From positions 1-23,776 of the forward strand of contig CAMWQF010000009.1 of assembly GCA_947176285.1 (NCBI GenBank): a stretch of 23,776 bases of DNA, read 5' to 3'. Within the stretch, counting starts at the first letter, position 1, and each line of letters begins with the position of its first letter. A model generated the notes under the pieces. That model searched no databases. It worked only from the letters and a program-made list of their open reading frames with translations, and had not been told where the DNA came from. A program made the translations under genes and the position numbers. Of the stretch, positions 1 through 6,588 are shown piece by piece. The stretch comes from an uncultured Porphyromonadaceae bacterium (GTDB lineage: Bacteria; Bacteroidota; Bacteroidia; Bacteroidales; Muribaculaceae).

Positions 1-89
1 ATGAGTCTATTATTGTGAATAAGAATAGTTGAAATATTATCAATTAAATATACTTTGAGTGTATTGGTGATAAATTATTTCAACCTAAG

Positions 90-120
90 TTGTCACTCTG
101 GAATTTATTCTGTAATTTTG
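90..120 (+). promoter_or_regulatory. Promoter of the abiE operon
   Basis: A -7 box TAATTTTG (113-120) matches the Bacteroidetes consensus TAnnTTTG, and a TTG at 90-92 sits 20 nt upstream as the -33 element. The expected transcription start is near 125-128, giving an untranslated leader of about 25 nt before ATG 150. The box is flanked by the inverted heptamers TTCAACC (79-85) and GGTTGAA (122-128). AbiEi antitoxins are known to autorepress by binding inverted repeats at their own promoter, so these are candidate operator arms (inference). Confidence 0.6.
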
Positions 121-149
121 TGGTTGAATTTTAGAAATATTAATACACT

Positions 150-914
150 ATGGATATATCAATAAGTTCAAAAATCAACCGATTGCTTTCTGATGGGACT
201 TACGGAGGACTGTTTTTCTCTGAATGGCTTGACAGGATGGGTTACTCGGCACAACTGATAAAGAGGTATCGGGAATCTGGTTGGCTGGAATCCCTGACCA
301 GCGGAGTAATGTTTCGTAAATCCGAGAAACTTTCAGCGTTGGCTGCAGTCCATTCATTCAACAGGCAGACAGAAAAGAAGGTACGCATCGCTGCCCATTC
401 CGCTCTTGAACTTCATGGATTCAGTCACTATATTCCGATGGGAAAACCAAAACTTATTGTATCGTTTGATCCGTTCAAGCCGGGGAAATGGGTGAAGAGT
501 GGAAAGTTTGACATGAGTATAACGCCATTTTCCACAGGGATATTCAAAAATCCCATGACACAAATATTGTCAAAAGATAATTTGGAGTTGAGAGTATCTG
601 CTCCTGAACAGGCTTTTATGGAATGTCTGCATCTTGTTCCGTCGCATTACAACTATATGGATCTTTATTATCTAATGGAGCAATTGACGTCTCTTGACCC
701 TGAGAGAGTCCAGAAAGCATTGGAAAACACTTCGAGCCAGAAAATTAAAAGGATGTTTCTTTATATGGCTGAAAAAGCATGTCATTATTGGTTTGACTTG
801 CTCGATATGAATGCACTGGGCATAAGCAACTCGAAACTACAGCTTGTAGAGAATGGTTCGTATGTATCCAAGTATAGAATAACCGTTCCCAAAGAACTTC
901 ACGACTATGAATGA
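150..914 (+). CDS. abiEi: AbiEi-family antitoxin (type IV toxin-antitoxin)
   Basis: 254-residue protein of the AbiEi type: an N-terminal helical winged-helix-like region (about residues 15-60) that starts with a short alpha-helical segment containing LIKRYRESGWLESL, then the AbiEi C-terminal domain with the typical AHSALELHG region (about 82-90) and SAPEQAFMECLHLVP (about 150-164). In this family the antitoxin does not bind the toxin; it neutralises the nucleotidyltransferase activity indirectly and represses its own operon through the N-terminal domain. The partner gene overlaps by 8 nt immediately downstream, which supports translational coupling and the assignment. No signal peptide or membrane segment. 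The start at ATG 150 fits the promoter at 90-120. Family assignment rests on recognisable motifs and gene order, not on a database search. Confidence 0.85.
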   Translation: MDISISSKINRLLSDGTYGGLFFSEWLDRMGYSAQLIKRYRESGWLESLTSGVMFRKSEKLSALAAVHSFNRQTEKKVRIAAHSALELHGFSHYIPMGKPKLIVSFDPFKPGKWVKSGKFDMSITPFSTGIFKNPMTQILSKDNLELRVSAPEQAFMECLHLVPSHYNYMDLYYLMEQLTSLDPERVQKALENTSSQKIKRMFLYMAEKACHYWFDLLDMNALGISNSKLQLVENGSYVSKYRITVPKELHDYE

Positions 915-1818
915 AGCATATCGTAATCAGGTGGCACTTCTCATCAGAGTAATGCCGCTGGTGTTCAGAATAAAGGATTTCGCTGTTCATGGGGGAACAG
1001 CCATTAATCTTTTCCATAGGAATCTCAACCGCTATTCTGTTGACATTGATATTACGTATATTCCCATAGCTGACAGGGAGTCAAGTCTTAGATCCATCAA
1101 CACTCACTTGGCGGCATTAAAAATCTCTATTGAAAGGGCTGTCCCAGGAATACGTGTCATACATAAGCAAGATGTATGGAAGTTGCAATGCACAAAAGAA
1201 GGTACGACTATAAAGATTGAAGTCAACGGTACAAAAAGAGGGCTGATAGGGAATGCCGAGAAGAAACAGTTGTGTGATAAGGCTAAGAATGAGTTTGGCA
1301 TGACATGCTATGCCAATATCGTTTCATGGTCACAACTATATGGAGGAAAGATTGCAGCGGCACTTGGTCGTCAGCATCCCCGTGATCTTTTTGACTGTCG
1401 GGAAATCACTGACAAGGATTTTGCAGATGTAAAGACAGGTTTTATGCTTTGTCTGCTGGGTAGTGACAAGCCGATAGTTGAGTCTTTATATCCAAATCCA
1501 ATCAATCAGACTGAAGCATTGGAGAATCAGTTTGAGGGTATGACAGATGAACCCTTTACGTACGAAGATTACGAAATGTCAAGGAACAATCTTATCAAAG
1601 TCGTCAATCATGGTCTTGACGAAACTGACCGGGAATTCCTTATTTCATTCGAGGATGGTAATCCTGACTGGAATAAATGTTGTGCAGGAGATCTGAGCAA
1701 ATACCCTTCGGTAAGATGGAAACTTCAAAACATCCAAGCATTAAAAAAGAAGAATCCTCAGAAACATCATGAAGGCGTTGATAAACTTGAAAAACATTTT
1801 AGAAACTCTGAAATGTGA
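907..1818 (+). CDS. abiEii: AbiEii/AbiGii-family nucleotidyltransferase toxin
   Basis: 303-residue DNA polymerase beta-like nucleotidyltransferase, the toxin of the type IV AbiE pair. The family hallmarks are visible: HGGTAINLF at residues 28-36, the acidic metal-binding motif SVDID at 44-48 and a downstream basic block GGKIAAALGR-PRDLFD at about 147-163. AbiE toxins use nucleotides to modify cellular RNA targets; MenT3, a related toxin, adds pyrimidines to tRNA acceptor stems. They cause reversible growth arrest and often act as abortive-infection phage defence. The motifs are complete, so the enzyme looks active. ATG 907 overlaps the antitoxin stop by 8 nt. Its natural target here cannot be read from the sequence. 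Confidence 0.88.
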   Translation: MNEAYRNQVALLIRVMPLVFRIKDFAVHGGTAINLFHRNLNRYSVDIDITYIPIADRESSLRSINTHLAALKISIERAVPGIRVIHKQDVWKLQCTKEGTTIKIEVNGTKRGLIGNAEKKQLCDKAKNEFGMTCYANIVSWSQLYGGKIAAALGRQHPRDLFDCREITDKDFADVKTGFMLCLLGSDKPIVESLYPNPINQTEALENQFEGMTDEPFTYEDYEMSRNNLIKVVNHGLDETDREFLISFEDGNPDWNKCCAGDLSKYPSVRWKLQNIQALKKKNPQKHHEGVDKLEKHFRNSEM

Positions 1819-1924
1819 AATTTTCAGTTCTTAAGAAGATTTAACTATCTGTACATTGAGACATCACACTATTTTTCCATCTTTGACGCCTTATGAATTA
1901 AAACAATGAGAGGATGCGTCATTT

Positions 1925-1972
1925 TGAACTGCACCCCAAAAGTTTTTTGTCTAACTTTTGGGGTGCAGTTCA
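1925..1972. repeat. 20-bp perfect inverted repeat, probable insertion-sequence scar
   Basis: Positions 1925-1944 (core CTGCACCCCAAAAGTT) are exactly complementary to 1953-1972, with an 8-nt loop TTTTGTCT. It is not followed by a T-tract on either strand. The right arm directly abuts the in-frame but start-less 3' fragment of another gene. The CTGCACCCCAAAAGTT core resembles insertion-sequence termini I recall from Bacteroidetes, so two abutting IS ends or a recombination scar is my preferred reading; a transcription terminator for abiEii is the alternative. Confidence 0.6.
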
Positions 1973-2236
1973 GTATGGCTCACACTCCCATTGACAGGCA
2001 ATACCGAAGATGAAAATGTCACCGAGAACCCAGAAAATGTCACCAAGACTACAATACGAAGATGTTCTATATTGAAAATCTTAAAATCTAATCCTTCTAT
2101 AACCAGTGAAGAAATCGCAAAGATACTTAAAGTATCTAAACGTACTATTCTTCGCGATATAGAATATTTAACTAATTCTAAAATCATTAAACGTGAAGGT
2201 GGTGCATTTGGTGGAAAATTGATTATCAATAAGTAA
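1958..2236 (+). pseudogene. Truncated C-terminal winged-helix fragment, probably of an ATP-binding (AlbA_2 type) regulator
   Basis: The open frame (92 codons if TTG 1958 is used) has no ATG and its first codons lie inside the inverted repeat, so it looks like the 3' remnant of a longer gene. Meaningful protein begins after about 1973. It has an ENVTENPENVTK-like linker followed by a winged-helix DNA-binding domain (ILKILKSNPSITSEEIAKIL, then KVSKRTILRDIEYL, then an IIKREGG wing). That combination is typical of the C-terminus of Bacteroidetes ATP-binding proteins with an N-terminal AlbA_2 domain. A rearrangement at the inverted repeat most likely removed the N-terminal domains. Expression as a free DNA-binding domain is possible but no promoter is visible. 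Confidence 0.6.
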
Positions 2237-2270
2237 GGCGTTGATAAAGGGCAATAATATTATTTAATAT

Positions 2271-2304
2271 CAAACAAGCATCCCGGGGTGGGATGCTTTG
2301 TTTG
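2271..2304. terminator. Hairpin terminator between the HTH remnant and purC
   Basis: The arms CAAACAAGCATCCC (2271-2284) and GGGATGCTTTGTTTG (2290-2304) pair with one bulged base around the loop GGGGT. It lies 40 nt beyond the 3' end of purC on the minus strand and 35 nt beyond the plus-strand remnant, so it can serve both. T-richness is modest on each side. Confidence 0.65.
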
Positions 2305-2343
2305 CTTTGATTTTGGTCGGAGATTGGGGAAACCTCTGTTCCA

Positions 2344-3288
2344 TTATAGGGTTTTCAGGGATTCAGATACGTTGTGTTCGATGCGGTCGGCGAGGTTGTC
2401 GCAGGGCTGCTTGTCGAATTTGAGGCCGGTGATGTGCTCGTAGAGCTCGATGTAGCGGTCGCTGACTTCTTCACAATATGCATCGGTCATTTCCGGCACT
2501 TTCTGTCCTTCTTTGCCCATGAAACCGTTGGCTATGAGCCATTGGCGTACGAATTCCTTGCTGAGTTGCTTTTGGGGGAGTCCTTTCTCAAAGAGTTCTT
2601 CATAAGTGTCTGCGTAGAAGTAACGGCTTGAATCCGGAGTGTGGATTTCATCGATTAGGATCACCTTGCCATCGAGAAGTCCAAATTCATATTTGGTGTC
2701 TACAAGGATGAGTCCACGTTCGGCTGCCATCTTTGTACCACGTTCGAAAATGGCAAGTGCATATTTCTCCACCTGGTCAAGGACCTCAGCGCTGACGAGT
2801 CCTTGAGCGATGATCTCATCGTGTGATATATTAAGGTCATGCCCTTCGTCTGCTTTGGTTGTCGGAGTAAGGATGGGGTGGGGGAGTTTCTGGTTTTCCT
2901 TCAATCCGTCTGGAAGTTTAACTCCACAAATTTCACGAGCACCTGCCTCATAGTCACGCCATGCACTGCCGGCAAGATAACCGCGGACAATCATTTCGAT
3001 CTTGAGCGGCTGACATTTTAGACCTATTGTCACCATAGGATCCGGCACTGTTACAAGCCAGTTGGGGACAATGTCCTCAGTAGCCTTCAAGAAGTGTGCG
3101 GCAATCTGATTCAGCACTTGTCCTTTGAAGGGTATGCCCTTCGGGAGGATTACATCGAAAGCAGAGATACGGTCGGTTGCAACCATAACGAGATATTTGT
3201 CGTCGATGTCATAAACGTCACGGACTTTGCCGTGATATACTGATTTCTGACCTTTAAAGTTGAAATCGGTGTTTGTTAGGGTTTGCAT
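2344..3288 (-). CDS. purC: Phosphoribosylaminoimidazole-succinocarboxamide synthase (SAICAR synthetase)
   Basis: 314-residue cytosolic enzyme of de novo purine synthesis; it ligates CAIR and aspartate with ATP to give SAICAR. Recognisable PurC features are the N-terminal Gly-rich strand with GKVRDVYDIDDKYLVMVATD (about residues 20-39), ISAFDVILPKGIPFKGQVL (about 42-60), IVRGYLAGSAWRDYEAG (about 102-118) and DTKYEFGLLDGKVILIDEIHTPDSSRY (about 196-222), the substrate and metal region. Length matches the long bacterial (Bacteroidetes/yeast-like) form of about 300 residues rather than the 240-residue E. coli form. It is the last gene of a possible SDR-queH-purC transcript, 73 nt after queH; no promoter box is visible in that gap. 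A hairpin follows. Confidence 0.95.
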   Translation of the reverse strand: MQTLTNTDFNFKGQKSVYHGKVRDVYDIDDKYLVMVATDRISAFDVILPKGIPFKGQVLNQIAAHFLKATEDIVPNWLVTVPDPMVTIGLKCQPLKIEMIVRGYLAGSAWRDYEAGAREICGVKLPDGLKENQKLPHPILTPTTKADEGHDLNISHDEIIAQGLVSAEVLDQVEKYALAIFERGTKMAAERGLILVDTKYEFGLLDGKVILIDEIHTPDSSRYFYADTYEELFEKGLPQKQLSKEFVRQWLIANGFMGKEGQKVPEMTDAYCEEVSDRYIELYEHITGLKFDKQPCDNLADRIEHNVSESLKTL

Positions 3289-3328
3289 TTTTATAATGAT
3301 GAATAATAAATTATTAATGATCAGTTAA

Positions 3329-3367
3329 AAGCCTCAATTCTCAATTCCCCATTCTCAATTCTCAATT
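3329..3367. repeat. CTCAATT low-complexity repeats between queH and purC
   Basis: Four copies of the heptamer CTCAATT, in two pairs separated by a CCCCATT interruption, fill the gap and run into the last codons and stop of queH (complement of 3362-3364). Tracts of this kind are common between Bacteroidales genes; I see no coding or clear regulatory content. Confidence 0.55.
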
Positions 3368-3946
3368 ATTCCGTATTGAGAACTCGCAGCCGCAGTATGT
3401 CTGATTGTAGAAGTTCATTTCTTTGATGATATGAACTCTACGCTCTGAGAGACCACCTTTTCGCCAGTTTTGGGTCCAGTAGGTAACTTCAGGTATGTCG
3501 GCACATGCAGCGAGTCCCGCTTCCTCAATCTGTTCCAGGCTTTTCCAACGGCTGGATGCAAGGGTGGTGGTAATTACGCGATAACCATTGTCGCGTGCAT
3601 ACTCGGCTGTCTTACGAAGCCGCAACTTGAAGCATTTCAGACATCTGCTACCCCTTTCCGGCTCCCATTCCAATCCCTTGACGCAACCGAGCCAAGAATT
3701 GTGGTCATAGTCGGCATCAATTATCTCCAATCCGAGGGATTCGGCATATCTTGTGCATTCATTCTTACGCTTCAGATATTCCTCAAGGGGATAGATGTTG
3801 GGGTTACAGTAGAAAATGGTAGGAGTTATGTCATGCTTTAATAAGCATTCCACTATGGCAGAGGAGCAAGGGGCACAGCACGTATGCAGCAAGACCTTCT
3901 CCTCTCCTCCCGGCACACTCACATCATATCCCTTCTTCTTTCCCAT
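3362..3946 (-). CDS. queH: Epoxyqueuosine reductase QueH (DUF208 family)
   Basis: 194-residue iron-sulfur enzyme that reduces epoxyqueuosine to queuosine in the wobble position of GUN-anticodon tRNAs; it is the non-orthologous replacement for QueG. Visible are the N-terminal LLHTCCAPCSS motif (Cys23, Cys24, Cys27), FYCNPNIYPLEEYLKRK (about 45-61), SRCLKCFKLRL (Cys102, Cys105) and TTTLASSRWKSLEQI (about 127-141), all expected in the family, plus a C-terminal YCGCEF pair of cysteines. The conserved cysteines are intact. The final residues (RNN) are encoded by the repeat tract, so the C-terminus may have drifted. It sits 48 nt after the SDR gene and before purC; no functional link to either is obvious. 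Confidence 0.92.
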   Translation of the reverse strand: MGKKKGYDVSVPGGEEKVLLHTCCAPCSSAIVECLLKHDITPTIFYCNPNIYPLEEYLKRKNECTRYAESLGLEIIDADYDHNSWLGCVKGLEWEPERGSRCLKCFKLRLRKTAEYARDNGYRVITTTLASSRWKSLEQIEEAGLAACADIPEVTYWTQNWRKGGLSERRVHIIKEMNFYNQTYCGCEFSIRNN

Positions 3947-3961
3947 TTAAATTGTAATTAT

Positions 3962-3989
3962 GAATTATGCATTGAGAATTATGCATTGA
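3962..3989. repeat. Perfect 14-bp tandem duplication between SDR gene and queH
   Basis: GAATTATGCATTGA occurs twice head to tail (3962-3975 and 3976-3989). The core ATGCAT is itself palindromic. It lies in the 48-nt gap between the two minus-strand genes; a replication-slippage duplication is the simplest explanation. Confidence 0.7.
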
Positions 3990-3994
3990 TCGAA

Positions 3995-4807
3995 TTACAT
4001 TGCAAAGGCATTGAATCCTCCGTCGACTACTGCCACTGTGCCGGTGACGAATGTAGAGGCATCTGAGATAAGATACTGGATAGTGCCGCAGAGTTCTTCA
4101 GGTTTGCCAAAACGCTTGAATGGAGTCTGACGGATAACGTCTGCTCCACGTTCGGTAAGCGAACCGTCAGGATTAGTGAGAAGAGCGCGGTTTTGGTTTG
4201 TGAGGAAGAATCCAGGTGCGATAGCATTAACACGGATTGCAGGAGTGAATTTTGTAGCCACTTCATTAGCGAGGAATGCAGTGAAATTGCTTATGCCTGC
4301 CTTAGCAGCGGCATAACCGCATACGCGAGTCATGGGGCGGAACGCTGCCATTGAAGAGAAGTTGACTATAGCTCCCTTTCCTGCTTCTACCATCGGCTTC
4401 AGGAAAACTTGAGTAGGGATTACAGTGCCTGTAAGATTTAGTCCCAGCACCTTTTCAAACTCCTGAACTTTAAGGTCGAAGAAATTGCCTGTCGGAGCGA
4501 TTGTGGCACCGGGCATATTGCCGCCGGCGGCATTGAGCAATGCGTCTACTCTGCCATATTTAGCAAGGATTTCAGCGCAATTCTCTTCTACCTTTTCCGT
4601 ATTCATTACGTCTGTGACAAGGAAGATTGCCTCGCCACCCTTGGCTTTGATTTCGGCTACTATTTTGTCTCCTTCTTCTTTGCGGCGACCCATGAGGACA
4701 ACTTTTGCACCTTCAAGGGCGAGATATTCGCCGATGCACGCGCCAAGCACTCCTGTGCCCCCGGTGATGACGACGACCTTATCTTTTACTGTAAACAGTT
4801 CGTTCAT
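3995..4807 (-). CDS. SDR-family oxidoreductase, D-mannonate oxidoreductase-like
   Basis: 270-residue classical short-chain dehydrogenase. Rossmann cofactor motif TGGTGVLG at residues 15-22, NAAGG at about 92-96, catalytic Ser152, Tyr165 and Lys169 (GYAAAK), and C-terminal ISDASTFVTGTVAVVDGGF. Bacteroidetes proteins with this pattern, including the long NLLNAAGGNMPGATIAP-like segment and the APGFFLTNQNRALLTNPDG loop, are commonly annotated as mannonate (fructuronate) oxidoreductases of hexuronate catabolism, similar to Bacillus YjmF/UxuB. That role would fit pectin use, but no other hexuronate gene is adjacent; KduD-like activity is an alternative. First gene of the possible SDR-queH-purC transcript with a good promoter 34 nt upstream. 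Class is certain, substrate is not. Confidence 0.85.
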   Translation of the reverse strand: MNELFTVKDKVVVITGGTGVLGACIGEYLALEGAKVVLMGRRKEEGDKIVAEIKAKGGEAIFLVTDVMNTEKVEENCAEILAKYGRVDALLNAAGGNMPGATIAPTGNFFDLKVQEFEKVLGLNLTGTVIPTQVFLKPMVEAGKGAIVNFSSMAAFRPMTRVCGYAAAKAGISNFTAFLANEVATKFTPAIRVNAIAPGFFLTNQNRALLTNPDGSLTERGADVIRQTPFKRFGKPEELCGTIQYLISDASTFVTGTVAVVDGGFNAFAM

Positions 4808-4840
4808 GTTTATTTATTATTTGAGTTGTTTGTTTGGGTA

Positions 4841-4872
4841 CAAAATTAAGAAAAAAAAGAGTATTTTGCAAA
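4841..4872 (-). promoter_or_regulatory. Promoter for SDR-queH-purC
   Basis: On the minus strand the -7 box TAATTTTG (complement of 4841-4848) and -33 TTTG (complement of 4869-4872) are spaced 20 nt, matching the Bacteroidetes consensus. It is divergent from the leuA promoter, the two -33 elements being about 25 bp apart. Confidence 0.7.
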
Positions 4873-4897
4873 AATATATGCTGTTTTATAAAATTAG

Positions 4898-4929
4898 TTT
4901 GTAAATGAAATTTAAATTTTGTACCTTTG
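4898..4929 (+). promoter_or_regulatory. Promoter of leuA-leuB
   Basis: -33 TTTG (4898-4901), a 20-nt spacer and -7 TACCTTTG (4922-4929) match the Bacteroidetes consensus exactly. Transcription would start near 4934-4938 and leave a leader of about 110 nt before leuA. A TTG that could extend the leuA frame upstream lies inside this -7 box and therefore should not be translated. The leader contains a 7-bp AT-rich hairpin (AAATAAG 4977-4983 with CTTATTT 4988-4994). Confidence 0.75.
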
Positions 4930-5046
4930 TGGTTTCAATCTGAGGGGATAAATGGGATAAATGTGGGAAATATAACAAATAAGAATGCTTATTTAGAGAA
5001 AATTGAAATTAAAACGTATAAATTGATTCAAAGATCCTACAGGTAT

Positions 5047-6552
5047 ATGAGCGACAGAGTTTATATTTTTGACACGACGCTGAGAGATGGCGAGCAAGTG
5101 CCCGGGTGTCGTCTGAACACTCAAGAGAAGGTGGAAGTAGCAAAAAAATTAGAGGGCTTAGGTGTAGATATAATAGAAGCCGGTTTCCCCGTTTCCAGTC
5201 CCGGCGACTTCACTTCTGTGGTGGAAATATCCAAGGCAGTCACATGGCCTACCGTATGTGCCTTGACCAGAGCCGTAGAGTCGGATATCAAAATAGCCGC
5301 TGAAGCATTGCGTTTCGCAAAGCGTCCAAGAATCCATACAGGCATCGGCACCTCTCCTTCGCATATAAAATATAAATTCAACTCTACTCCGGAAGAGATA
5401 CTTGAGCGTGCAATTTCTTGCGTGAAGTATGCCAAGAAGTTTGTCGAGGATGTTCAGTTTTATGCAGAGGATGCAGGTCGTACTGACAATGAATATCTTG
5501 CGAGAGTGGTTGAAGCCGTCATCAAGGCAGGCGCTACTGTAGTCAATATACCGGATACAACAGGCTATTGTCTTCCAACAGAGTTTGGAGAGAAGATAAA
5601 ATATCTGATGGAGCATGTGGATGGCATACACAAAGTGACTATAGCAACCCATTGTCACAACGACCTCGGCATGGCAACAGCAAATACTCTTTCAGGACTC
5701 ATGAATGGTGCACGCCAGGCAGAAGTGACTATTAATGGAATAGGGGAGCGGGCAGGCAACACTTCTCTTGAGGAGGTGGCGATGATTCTTAAATCGCATG
5801 CAGAACTCAATCTTGATACGAATATCAACACCAAGAAAATAGCCTCCGTAAGCCGTATGGTGTCGAGCATGATGAATATGCCTGTCCAGCCAAATAAGGC
5901 AATCGTAGGGCGCAATGCATTTGCTCATTCTTCCGGCATACATCAGGATGGAGTGCTGAAAAACAGGGAAAGTTACGAAATCATCGATCCGAAGGATGTA
6001 GGCATTGATGAAAATGCAATTGTGCTTACGGCAAGAAGCGGCAGGGCAGCTTTGAAGCATCGTCTTGAATCTCTGGGCGTGCATATGGAGAAAGAGGCTC
6101 TTGACAAGTGTTATGAAGAATTCCTGAAACTTGCAGACAAGAAACGTGAGGTTGTAGATGAAGACGTGCTGATGCTTGCCGGAGAGCACCGTTCAGCCCG
6201 CAACCGTATCAAACTCGACTATCTGCAAGTGTCAAGCGGTGTCGGAATACGCCCTGTGGCAAGTGTAGGTCTTGATATAGCAGGAGAAAAATTCGAGGCT
6301 TGCGCATCGGGCAATGGCCCTGTGGATGCCGCGATCAGAGCCATTAAGAAAATTATCAGCCGTCAGATGCTAATTAAAGATTTCCTTATCCAGGCTTTCG
6401 ACAAGGGAAGCAACGATGTAGGAAAGGTGCATATGACTGTAGAGTGTGATGGCGTGAACCATAATGGCTTTGCTGCAAATAGCGACATCATAGCAGCGTC
6501 TGCTGAGGCATTCCTTGATGCTGTGAATAAGGCGGTTGTCAATAATGCATAA
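5047..6552 (+). CDS. leuA: 2-isopropylmalate synthase
   Basis: First committed enzyme of leucine synthesis: condenses acetyl-CoA with 2-ketoisovalerate. Start chosen at ATG 5047 (501 residues), giving MSDRVYIFDTTLRDGEQ; the frame is open further upstream to 4927 but that lies in the promoter. HMGL-like TIM barrel at about residues 4-270 with DTTLRDGEQ (9-17, metal ligand Asp9), GIGTSPSHIKYK (about 98-109) and THCHNDLGMA (His202, His204), then NGIGERAGN and SGIHQDGVLK. The C-terminal LeuA dimer regulatory domain (about 370-500, with VASVGLDIAGEKFEACASGNGPVDAAIRAI) is present, so leucine feedback inhibition is expected. leuB follows after 36 nt on the same strand. One of two LeuA-type synthases in the window. 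Confidence 0.95.
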   Translation: MSDRVYIFDTTLRDGEQVPGCRLNTQEKVEVAKKLEGLGVDIIEAGFPVSSPGDFTSVVEISKAVTWPTVCALTRAVESDIKIAAEALRFAKRPRIHTGIGTSPSHIKYKFNSTPEEILERAISCVKYAKKFVEDVQFYAEDAGRTDNEYLARVVEAVIKAGATVVNIPDTTGYCLPTEFGEKIKYLMEHVDGIHKVTIATHCHNDLGMATANTLSGLMNGARQAEVTINGIGERAGNTSLEEVAMILKSHAELNLDTNINTKKIASVSRMVSSMMNMPVQPNKAIVGRNAFAHSSGIHQDGVLKNRESYEIIDPKDVGIDENAIVLTARSGRAALKHRLESLGVHMEKEALDKCYEEFLKLADKKREVVDEDVLMLAGEHRSARNRIKLDYLQVSSGVGIRPVASVGLDIAGEKFEACASGNGPVDAAIRAIKKIISRQMLIKDFLIQAFDKGSNDVGKVHMTVECDGVNHNGFAANSDIIAASAEAFLDAVNKAVVNNA

Positions 6553-6588
6553 TTCATAAATAAAGAATATCTGATAAAATAAACTGAT

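Noticed and set aside
1884..1921. TGACGC/GCGTCA arms as a terminator for the abiE operon
   Set aside because: Only 6 bp with a 26-nt loop and no adjacent T-tract; too weak to call.
1951..2229. A 92-residue minus-strand frame opposite the HTH remnant
   Set aside because: It is the antisense shadow of the remnant and shows no recognisable protein features.
1958..2236. A genuine small transcription factor gene starting at TTG 1958
   Set aside because: The first codons lie in the inverted repeat, no ATG and no promoter are present, and the linker plus winged helix look like the end of a longer protein.
3329..3367. CTCAATT repeats as a CRISPR-like array
   Set aside because: Repeat units are 7 nt with no spacers of regular size, so this is simple low-complexity sequence.
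4927..5046. In-frame 40-codon N-terminal extension of leuA from TTG 4927
   Set aside because: The TTG lies inside the -7 promoter box, and LeuA proteins begin a few residues before the DTTLRDGEQ motif; ATG 5047 gives the expected N-terminus.
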